Below are positions 1 through 5,064 of a stretch of DNA of 19,625 nt, piece by piece. A program made the translations under genes and the position numbers. Each line of letters begins with the position of its first letter. Position 1 is the stretch's first letter. Origin of the DNA: an archaeon (GTDB lineage: Archaea; Halobacteriota; Syntropharchaeia; Alkanophagales; Methanospirareceae); assembly GCA_030019325.1 (NCBI GenBank), contig JASEFB010000031.1, positions 1-19,625 on the forward strand, written 5' to 3'. The notes under the pieces were generated by a model. That model did no database searches. It was not told the origin of the DNA and was given only the letters and a program-made list of their open reading frames with translations.

Positions 1-135
1 GTGGTCGGTTTCGTTAAAGCCAAGACGGATCGTCTGGTCCTTCTCAATGCACGATTGCTCCCAATGCCCGCCGGAGCCGAGCTTTATGAAGTATACACTC
101 TTGGGTTTTATTGCTTTCATATTTTCATCGAACAT
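1..135 (-). CDS. Partial hypothetical protein (N-terminal 45 residues)
   Basis: The minus strand is open from an ATG at 133-135 to the left edge. A second in-frame ATG lies at 118-120. The visible protein begins MFDENMKAIKPKSVYF, followed by IKLGSGGHWEQSCIEK and then a charged stretch ending RLGFNETDH. The G-G-x-W-E-x-x-C-I-E-K pattern followed by I-R-L-G-F resembles the start of uncharacterised proteins that I associate with restriction or defence loci, but I cannot name the family. The same AT-rich promoter-like element found before the other accessory genes precedes it, and a TAA at 142-144 closes the frame upstream, so the N-terminus is real. Which ATG is used is unclear, because neither has a good Shine-Dalgarno sequence. 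The plus-strand ORF across the same bases looks like a shadow. Confidence 0.6.
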   Translation of the reverse strand, partial: MFDENMKAIKPKSVYFIKLGSGGHWEQSCIEKDQTIRLGFNETDH

Positions 136-172
136 TGCTTTTTATATTTGCTCTATGATTTCCTACATCGTA
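133..172 (-). promoter_or_regulatory. AT-rich promoter-like element, copy 1
   Basis: Read on the minus strand, this ends in TATAAAAAGCAATGTTC, matching the TAAAAAGCAATGTT stretch in front of the NotI-family gene (copy 4). It lies directly upstream of the partial gene. The upstream half is more diverged than in copies 4 and 5. Shared position and sequence suggest a common promoter; this is inferred. Confidence 0.45.
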
Positions 173-324
173 TAAATAATCATGGATAATTACTAGCTTA
201 TATTCGCAATTATTTCATGTATATCAAAAATTGTCCTACATCACGCCATAAGCCACCTACGTCTTTTATTACATAGAACAGGTGTTTTATCCTTTTTTAC
301 CATCAAAATCCCTAAAGGTGCGCC
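173..324. other. Non-coding spacer
   Basis: AT-rich spacer between the partial gene's promoter-like element and the first 3' repeat. The stretch 258-274 (CGTCTTTTATTACAT and flanks) recurs at about 4370-4384 immediately before the third 3' repeat, so the spacer is itself partly repeated. I see no coding signal. Confidence 0.5.
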
Positions 325-398
325 TAGCTACGATGAACGTCCTCGGTGTTCGCACGTAGCCCGCTGGACAACTAAACTAACTGGTGCAGATGGTGAAT
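325..398 (-). repeat. Accessory-island 3'-end repeat, copy A (short)
   Basis: This shares a block with copies B (2171-2316) and C (4385-4529): on the plus strand GCTACGA, a variable few bases, CTCGGTGTTCGCACG, AGCCCGCTGGACAA and GATGGTGAA. It abuts the stop codon of the ParE-like toxin (399-401). It lacks the outer half present in B and C. The repeated position downstream of each unit, in the same orientation as the genes, suggests a cassette boundary rather than a promoter. Confidence 0.75.
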
Positions 399-695
399 TC
401 ACGGCAGGTATCGGTCTATATCCAAGGCTCCGTGGAATACCCCGATGATATCTACGCGATCGTTGCCCTTGATCAGATAGGCGATACGATAGTGCCCGTA
501 GAGAAGTATACGGATATCACCCTCTGGTTCTGATTGGTATTTGTACCCAATCTCTGGAAACTCAAGCAGAATCTGCGCACGTTGATAAATGCCAGATACG
601 ACCTTCTCAGCGGCAACAGGGTTGTCCTGCGCTATATAGTCGTGGATGTCTTTGAGCCACCGCTCGGCTTCCTCCGTCCATATTATTTCTGCCAT
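399..695 (-). CDS. ParE/RelE-family toxin of a type II toxin-antitoxin pair
   Basis: This 98-residue protein has the usual length and layout of the ParE/RelE toxin fold. An N-terminal strand IIWTEEAERWL is followed by a helical hairpin (DIHDYIAQDNPVAAEKVV and onward), then FPEIGYKY and a C-terminal strand pair RILLYGHYRIAYLI and VDIIGVFHGALDIDRYL. Family members either inhibit DNA gyrase (ParE) or cleave mRNA at the ribosome (RelE). The FPEIG, R-x-L-x-x-G-x-Y-R-I-x-Y and FHGALD signatures favour ParE, but the target cannot be read from sequence alone. Its ATG lies within the end of the antitoxin gene (13-nt overlap), so the two are translationally coupled with the antitoxin first. The stop codon directly touches 3' repeat copy A. 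Confidence 0.88.
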   Translation of the reverse strand: MAEIIWTEEAERWLKDIHDYIAQDNPVAAEKVVSGIYQRAQILLEFPEIGYKYQSEPEGDIRILLYGHYRIAYLIKGNDRVDIIGVFHGALDIDRYLP

Positions 696-868
696 GTTCG
701 AATCCGCCGAGCCATCTCTTCGTTGGAAATAACCCTTCCAGAACGGGAGTCTGCCAGCCCGCGCTCAACCATGCGCTCGAAGGCAAGCTCGCGCATGATC
801 TCTTCGTAGGTTGCGTCCTCCGGTTGCTCTTGAATGATTTTAGCCATTCGCGCTTTTACCGATGACAT
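683..868 (-). CDS. Antitoxin partner of the ParE/RelE-like toxin
   Basis: A small 61-residue, highly charged, mainly helical protein encoded immediately upstream of the toxin and overlapping it by 13 nt, the standard antitoxin-first order. A central region IMRELAFERMVERGLADSRSGRVISNEEM resembles antitoxins with a short helix then a G-R-V-I-S-x-E-E toxin-neutralising tail. Such proteins bind the toxin and usually repress their own promoter. A good Shine-Dalgarno (AAAGGAG on the minus strand, about 9 nt before the ATG) supports this start. The promoter-like element lies just upstream at 896-930. The exact antitoxin family is not certain. Confidence 0.8.
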   Translation of the reverse strand: MSSVKARMAKIIQEQPEDATYEEIMRELAFERMVERGLADSRSGRVISNEEMARRIRTWQK

Positions 869-892
869 TGTTTTTGTTCTCCTTTGGGCCGA

Positions 893-930
893 AAATTGTT
901 TTTTATCCTTATTCTATTATATATATGAAT
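893..930 (-). promoter_or_regulatory. AT-rich promoter-like element, copy 2
   Basis: On the minus strand it reads ATATATAATAGAATAAGG, then ATAAAAAACAAT, about 25 nt before the antitoxin ATG. It aligns with elements at 2020-2057, 4246-4290 and 4958-5000. ATATATAAT is a plausible archaeal TATA box placing the transcript start near 893. Confidence 0.55.
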
Positions 931-1034
931 TTATATATATGATTTCTGTTATTTCCAAAAGTTATTAACTTACACAAACAATCTTTGTCCCTACGAGCAT
1001 TACCACCACACATCATGCCCGGCAGATTGACTTG

Positions 1035-2000
1035 TTAGCTAGTGCGGATACCATGTTCAACAATGAGCTTGGCAAACTGCTCCCCATCTACAAGCTCAAT
1101 CTTGATTCCAGTTTCATCGAAATATTTTTCGGCTGCATTGACAGCATCATCGGAAATGGCACATGATGTAATGACCATCCCCAAATTTGCGGACTCGGCT
1201 TCAATCCCCGCAATCAGTTGCTCTACAACCTCTTTGCCTATTGGTGGGTCTGGCTTCCAATGTTTAGCCTGCACCGCAATGACTTGACGGAATGCACCCG
1301 CCACACGAAACGTAGCCAATATGTCCGCCCCTTTCTCCTGCTTTCGTGGAATAATCTTAGCATTTTCAGCCCCCAAGTTGGTTAATACTGTTTGAATTAG
1401 CCTTTCAAAGCCGAAACTGTCCATTCGTCCGCTATGCAATTCGTTCAAAGTTTCGCGAATAAGACGGGACTGCAAATCGGTTTGAAAAGTAGGAGATTGG
1501 CCCGATGAAGCAATTTGAAGGCACTCCTTTATTTCGTCGAGCAGATCGGCTGCTTCAGTACATGTGCCTTGTGTTTTCATTCGAGAAATAAGCGCCGATT
1601 TCGCCAAATTGCGACGGATTGGTTTCTTGCCGTTAAGCCACTGAACCGGCCGCCTATAAGCCGTGTCATCAGTAACCTTATTTGTATCGTATATCGCGGA
1701 ACCTTCGATTTCCGCAACGTAGAACTCAGAACCATGGGGGACTACAACAAGGTCACCTACGTTCATTTCCCTAATAAATCGCCACATGTGGCCAGCAGCC
1801 GCCCCTGCTTTACGTAATGTCCCTTCGTCAGAATAGTAGGTGTCTCGTATGATTTGCCGGAATTGCTCCCATGAAAGATTAGCATTAAGCAGGCCTTCTG
1901 CTTTTGACCATCCGATTATGATTTGATTTTCGGCCAATGCTACTGAGACTTTGTCGATACCTCCTGGCGCAATTCGCAACACGAATGCCTGTTGGTTCAT
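1035..2000 (-). CDS. Mrr-type restriction endonuclease
   Basis: A 321-residue protein with a C-terminal Mrr_cat PD-(D/E)xK nuclease domain (about residues 192-315). FGFERLIQTVLTNLGAEN leads to an acidic residue D226 in GADILATF and the catalytic Q244-A-K246 motif (IAVQAKHW), then GKEVVEQLIAGIEAE and a TS motif with DDAVNAA. In this family the domain cleaves DNA, usually DNA carrying modified bases. The N-terminal half (1-135) contains GDLVVVPHGSEFYVAEIEG and looks like a separate small beta-rich recognition domain. A DNA-modification reader is my inference. The start at 2000 fits: the promoter-like element lies 20-57 nt upstream. No partner methylase is next to it, consistent with a solitary modification-dependent enzyme. 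Confidence 0.85.
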   Translation of the reverse strand: MNQQAFVLRIAPGGIDKVSVALAENQIIIGWSKAEGLLNANLSWEQFRQIIRDTYYSDEGTLRKAGAAAGHMWRFIREMNVGDLVVVPHGSEFYVAEIEGSAIYDTNKVTDDTAYRRPVQWLNGKKPIRRNLAKSALISRMKTQGTCTEAADLLDEIKECLQIASSGQSPTFQTDLQSRLIRETLNELHSGRMDSFGFERLIQTVLTNLGAENAKIIPRKQEKGADILATFRVAGAFRQVIAVQAKHWKPDPPIGKEVVEQLIAGIEAESANLGMVITSCAISDDAVNAAEKYFDETGIKIELVDGEQFAKLIVEHGIRTS

Positions 2001-2019
2001 TTTTCTTACTCTGAGCTAA

Positions 2020-2057
2020 AATTGCTTTTTATTTATTGATTTCTCAAGTGTATATAA
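2020..2057 (-). promoter_or_regulatory. AT-rich promoter-like element, copy 3
   Basis: Minus strand: ATATACACTTGAGAAATC, then AATAAATAAAAAGCAATTTT, 20 nt upstream of the Mrr-like gene. It shares TTGAGAAAT, TAAAAAGCAAT and spacing with copies 4 and 5. Further upstream, 2078-2099 (CGCATACCTCTTAAGACTGT) recurs at 4306-4326. Confidence 0.55.
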
Positions 2058-2170
2058 CTAAATGTAGCGATTAATTTCGCATACCTCTTAAGACTGTCGT
2101 AAACTGCAGAAGGCATTCAAAACCGCGGGCCATCAAAACGTGAGTACCACTATGATCTATCTAAACCCCC

Positions 2171-2316
2171 GTGGCTACGAGGAATGTTCTCGGTGTTCGC
2201 ACGCAGCCCGCTGGACAAATAAACGGAGCGGATGGTGAACCTGTCCGGTTTCTATCGTGCCGACGATCCTGTATAAGTTGCAACCATGTTCGACAGTGCT
2301 CCGTCCGAGATAAGAT
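2171..2316 (-). repeat. Accessory-island 3'-end repeat, copy B
   Basis: It begins on the plus strand GTGGCTACGAGGAATGTTCT and runs through CGGTGTTCGCACGCAGCCCG, CTGGACAAATAAACGGAGC, a TTTCTATCGTG and CGACGATCCTGTATAAG block, and ends GATAAGAT. Copy C at 4385-4529 matches over nearly the whole length with small gaps; copy A matches only the first half. It lies between the Mrr-like gene's promoter side and the 3' end of the methyltransferase. Small ORFs across it (for example 2161-2460 on the minus strand) show no protein-like character. Confidence 0.8.
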
Positions 2317-2323
2317 CGCGGCA

Positions 2324-2373
2324 GGGTTGAGCAGCGCGCGATTAGCGCGTTCGCTCCACCCCTTTGTTGGGAC
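2324..2373 (-). other. Imperfect hairpin with bulges at methyltransferase 3' end (attC-like)
   Basis: Minus strand: the arm GGGGTGGAGCGAACGCGC pairs, with small bulges, with GCGCGCTGCTCAACCC across a short loop. GTCCCAACAAA precedes it, overlapping the gene's last codons, which encode NKGVERTR. A bulged stem overlapping the ORF end, preceded by C-C-C-A-A-C-A-A-A, recalls the R''/L'' side of integron attC sites. A matching R' box of GTTRRRY type is not clear on the other side. Treat as a candidate only. Confidence 0.35.
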
Positions 2374-3331
2374 GTTTATTCTTTTTGTTTCGGACCAAAT
2401 ACTCGACTTCAGGTTCATGCACTGCGTGGAATCTATCCATCCATGACAAATCTTTACCAATGACTAATTCCTCTAATCTCGCATGATGTGTATTGGTCAT
2501 GGGAATCAGGCGCATTTGAAATCCATGAGTTCGTGCCATTCTCTTCACCTCTTCTGCATTATCGTATGTTATTAGGAAATCACCTTTCAATGACTCGCAC
2601 ACCGTAAACAAGCGTTCGTGGTCGAGGTTGCTGTGTTTGTACAAACGCTTGCCTGCTTTCTTTCCGCCAGCAGTGTATGGAGGGTCTATGAAGTATACTG
2701 CTTCTTGATTTGTGGCAAATTCCTTCAGAACTCTTATTCCATCGTCACATCGGAAGTCAATTCTGCTAGCGATTTGATTTAGATTTAGAAATCTTTTCGC
2801 AAGTGTCTCAGGATACCAGCGAGAACGTATCCCTTTTCCATTCTCGCCATATTTAAGAAATCCTGAACCTTCGGCGAGGATTCCTCCATGAAACGTTCGA
2901 TTCTTGAGAATCGTCTGAAACGCTTTCTCTCTTTGTGTGTTCAGGGCTTTCTCGAGCTCCTTTATAACTGCTTCCTTAGTCAAGTCGAAAGTAAGGATTC
3001 GGTTGGCCAACCATTCGGCATCACCATTGACGACGGATTCCCAGACAGCAGCAATCTCGTCATCCAATTCCACCATAACTGCCTTTTCAACTAGATTTTC
3101 AAACAGAGCAGTGAGGCTTATAATCCCTCCTCCAGCAAAGGGTTCAACAAGGATACTTGGCTTCGGATACATGCGTGCTATCCACTGTCTAAATGTTGGC
3201 ACAAACCATGTCTTCCCGCCGGGGTAGCGGAAGGGACTTCGCTGGGGGACAGATGCAACATTCACGGGCTTTGGTATTTCGGTCTTTTCAAATAATTCAG
3301 GGAATAGCAGCGATTGTCTGCGTGTGTTCAT
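2342..3331 (-). CDS. D12-class (Dam-like) N6-adenine DNA methyltransferase
   Basis: A 329-residue protein with all main motifs of the D12 (Dam-like) class: FRYPGGK at 34-40 and VEPFAGGG at 62-69 (AdoMet binding), an acidic VELDDEIAAVW at 87-97, NRTFHGG at 144-150, and the catalytic DPPY at 216-219 followed by YTAGGKKAG. It transfers a methyl group from AdoMet to adenine N6 in a specific site. The ATG is one base after the stop codon of the NotI-like endonuclease gene (TGA-C-ATG), with a strong Shine-Dalgarno GGGAGG before it, so the two form a restriction-modification operon with the endonuclease first. The last eight residues (NKGVERTR) are encoded by the hairpin element and may have been added by cassette exchange. 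The recognition site cannot be read. Confidence 0.93.
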   Translation of the reverse strand: MNTRRQSLLFPELFEKTEIPKPVNVASVPQRSPFRYPGGKTWFVPTFRQWIARMYPKPSILVEPFAGGGIISLTALFENLVEKAVMVELDDEIAAVWESVVNGDAEWLANRILTFDLTKEAVIKELEKALNTQREKAFQTILKNRTFHGGILAEGSGFLKYGENGKGIRSRWYPETLAKRFLNLNQIASRIDFRCDDGIRVLKEFATNQEAVYFIDPPYTAGGKKAGKRLYKHSNLDHERLFTVCESLKGDFLITYDNAEEVKRMARTHGFQMRLIPMTNTHHARLEELVIGKDLSWMDRFHAVHEPEVEYLVRNKKNKRPNKGVERTR

Positions 3332-3332
3332 G

Positions 3333-4221
3333 TCAGAATGGCCTCCCGATTATTTTGTTTACCGGGGGAGTCTCGAGCTGCTCGTCGAATTTTTCTTGAA
3401 GCAATTTTATGAAATCTTCAACTTTTCCCGGCGAGGGTGTAGTGATGGAAAGAAGGGCGGGCTCGAACTCGGTGAAGACTTCATCCACCTTCTTGAGAGA
3501 ATATCTTCCTAGTTCTTGGTCTTTTTCCGTAATCAATTCCAAATCATAGATGATCCATGCAATATCTGCATCGGATTTGGGCACTTGTTTCAAACTCGGC
3601 AGAGTGGCAAAGAAGCTCTTGTTCAATGCCACGGCAATCTTTTTTTTCCCAACTGTGAAGGATTCCACCCTTGAAAAGAAGTTGTGGGGCAAGTCTCTTA
3701 CGAGAAGACGAAAGGTAATCCGGCCGGGGATAGTTCGGTTCGTTAGACCAATCCATTGACGCTCTGCTTCGTGGATCTTTCATGTAATACTCAAATGGTT
3801 CACGGACGTTACCGGAGATATAGACAGCCTGAATCTCAAGGGCGCCGAAATCATACACCTTACCGTTGTCATCATAAGCCACAAGAACCACGTCGATGTT
3901 TCCGGCAGACTTACCAGTCGAGTCATTCAGCCGAACTTCGATAAGAGAACCCCACGTTGCAGTTTCGTCAAAAAAGAAGGATGCCGCATCATCGGCAATA
4001 ATCCAGCCCTCGCGAAAACGGATAGGACAGGTAATAACTGGCCCGTTTTCGTGATAGATACTGCAGACACCGAGAGGATTCTTTGCCTTATCTTTTGTGC
4101 AGTTTGGCACTTTATTGTTGAAAGGACATAAGCGGCGAGAACGAAAACGTTTTGCCTTCTCACTCTGATCAGCGGTTAGATAGCCAAAAACTTCGGCAAG
4201 TGGTTGTTTTTGAATCGGCAT
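3333..4221 (-). CDS. NotI-family restriction endonuclease, frame-broken at an A8 tract
   Basis: The protein begins MPIQKQPLAEVFGYL at ATG 4219-4221, preceded by GAGGGAAAAAG. Cysteines C32, C41, C53 and C65 (LCPF, NCTKD, GVCSIY, TCPIRF) fit the metal-binding cysteine cluster of NotI-like enzymes. D110 (GNIDVVLVAYDDNG) with E129-I-Q131 fits the family's PD-ExQ nuclease site. The first frame reads to KGGILHSWEKK and then departs. The C-terminal part (IAVALNKSFFATLPSLKQ through DIAWIIYDLEL to IGRPF) continues in the next frame, ending at the TGA at 3333-3335. The break is at eight A residues (T8 on the plus strand, 3640-3647); seven would restore HSWEKKIAVALNKSFF. Possibilities are an assembly error, a real frameshift, or slippage. 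The open frame also extends to 4278 upstream, but the promoter-like element sits there. Confidence 0.8.
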
Positions 4222-4245
4222 CTTTTTCCCTCTATTCGTCCCAAC

Positions 4246-4290
4246 ATTGCTTTTTATCTTTATTCTATTATTTCTCAATTGGATAATAAA
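4246..4290 (-). promoter_or_regulatory. AT-rich promoter-like element, copy 4
   Basis: Minus strand: CCAATTGAGAAATAATAG, AATAAAGATAAAAAGCAATG, ending 25 nt upstream of the NotI-like start. It is almost identical to copy 5 at 4958-5000 over ATTGAGAAATAATAGAAT. This is a likely TATA-containing archaeal promoter shared by accessory units. Confidence 0.6.
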
Positions 4291-4384
4291 TAACCGTAGT
4301 AAGTTGGCATACCTCTAAGACTATCGAAGACTTAAAAAATTCTTTCATCTCGTACCATGCGTCCACCAACGTCTTTTATTACAT

Positions 4385-4529
4385 GTGGCTACGAGGAATG
4401 TTCTCGGCGTTCGCAGCCCGCTGGACAACTGAGATAAACGGAGCAAATGGTGAATCTGTGATTTCTATCGTGACGACGATCCTGTATAAGGTGCAAACAT
4501 TTTCAATGTTGCTCCTTCTTAGATAAGAT
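4385..4529 (-). repeat. Accessory-island 3'-end repeat, copy C
   Basis: Plus strand begins GTGGCTACGAGGAATGTTCT, then CGGCGTTCGCAGCCCGCTGG, GATAAACGGAGCAAATGG, a TTTCTATCGTGACGACGATC block, CTGTATAAGGTGCAAAC and finally GATAAGAT. It aligns along its whole length with copy B. It lies downstream of the toxin remnant and upstream of the NotI unit's spacer; the flank CGTCTTTTATTACAT (4370-4384) also occurs at 260-274. Confidence 0.8.
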
Positions 4530-4534
4530 AACGC

Positions 4535-4578
4535 CACAATTCGGCGGCGGATACCCGTCCGACGCGAAGGTTTAATAT
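4535..4578 (-). other. Imperfect hairpin beside repeat copy C (attC-like)
   Basis: Minus strand: TTAAACCTTCGCGTCGGACG, GGTATCCGCCGCCGAATT, GTGGCGTTATC. The outer AAC pairs with GTT, the inner TCGG with CCGA and CGG with CCG, with an unpaired A and a bulge around a GTAT loop. The nested short stems, AAC/GTT ends and extrahelical base are like a degenerate integron attC site. The R' box GTTATCT deviates from GTTRRRY. Confidence 0.35.
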
Positions 4579-4581
4579 GCT

Positions 4582-4725
4582 TTATTTTAATCTTTTCTTC
4601 CAATGGTCTGGTTCTTTGTTCAACTGCATGACGGCAATAATTATAATCTCGTCATCAGCTTCCTGGTAAATCACGCCGTACGGAAAACGATTAGTAAGAC
4701 ATCTTCTTGTATTTTTTGATTGTTA
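4582..4725 (-). pseudogene. Toxin remnant (ParE/RelE-like C-terminus)
   Basis: Downstream of the antitoxin, the minus strand encodes RRCLTNRFPYGVIYQEAD, then DEIIIIAVMQLNKEPDHW and KKRLK before TAA at 4582-4584. The F-P-Y-x-V-I-Y and I-I-I-A-V order with a final R/D-H-W-x-x-R is typical of the last 40 residues of ParE/RelE toxins paired with this antitoxin type. The frame meets a stop at 4723-4725, and the N-terminal half of a toxin (about 50 residues) is absent, so the toxin has probably suffered an internal deletion next to the antitoxin end. Confidence 0.7.
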
Positions 4726-4946
4726 AATCTGTCGTGAATCTCTTTAAAAACCTCTTCACCGGGAATTTTTCTTACCCTTCCCGTTCTTATATCCCCAACC
4801 CTCTTTTCGGCTTCCTTAGCCCACAATTCATCTATCTCTTTTTGTGATGGATGCAAACTTTCAAGAATTTTTTCAATTAGTTTTGTCTTGATATCTATTG
4901 GTAAAGACTCAACCATTGAAATAAGTTCATCTGTTTTTGTTGTCAT
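4671..4946 (-). CDS. Addiction-module antitoxin (PF09720-like)
   Basis: A 91-residue protein. MTTKTDELISMVESLPIDIK is followed by KLIEKILESLHPSQKEIDEL, WAKEAEKRVGDIRTGRVRKI and PGEEVFKEIHDRF. This is the standard layout of the short putative addiction-module antitoxin family (TIGR02574/PF09720): an LP-x-x-x-x-x-L-I-x-x-I-L-x-S-L helix, E-I-D-x-x-W-x-x-E-A-x-x-R and a terminal G-x-x-x-x-I-P-G-E-E-V. Members neutralise a downstream RelE/ParE toxin. Normal family members end near RFNNQ; the extra KIQEDVLLIVFRTA probably comes from reading into the deleted toxin gene in another frame. With the toxin truncated it is an orphan. The promoter-like copy 5 lies just upstream. Confidence 0.8.
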   Translation of the reverse strand: MTTKTDELISMVESLPIDIKTKLIEKILESLHPSQKEIDELWAKEAEKRVGDIRTGRVRKIPGEEVFKEIHDRFNNQKIQEDVLLIVFRTA

Positions 4947-4957
4947 ATCTTGCCCTC

Positions 4958-5000
4958 GCTTTTTTTATCTCTATTCTATTATTTCTCAATTGGATATAAA
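4958..5000 (-). promoter_or_regulatory. AT-rich promoter-like element, copy 5
   Basis: Minus strand: TATATCCAATTGAGAAATAA, TAGAATAGAGATAAAAAAAG, directly upstream of the orphan antitoxin. Nearly identical to copy 4. This copy marks the island edge: the next gene (arcS) points the other way and belongs to the core genome. Confidence 0.6.
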
Positions 5001-5064
5001 AAAGTATCTTTCTATTCATTTACGCAGATCCTCTTACCTTTACGAGCATTTTAAAAATTGCAAG

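Noticed and set aside
1..189. Plus-strand ORF at the left edge
   Set aside because: The minus strand over the same bases encodes a more protein-like N-terminus with the island's promoter-like element upstream.
2161..2460. Minus-strand ORF across repeat copy B
   Set aside because: It runs through a repeated non-coding element with no protein character and overlaps the methylase gene in another frame.
4379..4603. Minus-strand ORF across repeat copy C
   Set aside because: Same reason: repeat DNA, not conserved as a frame between copies.
4888..5064. Upstream extension of the arcS frame
   Set aside because: It overlaps the antitoxin gene and its promoter-like element on the other strand; ATG 5065 gives the family N-terminus.
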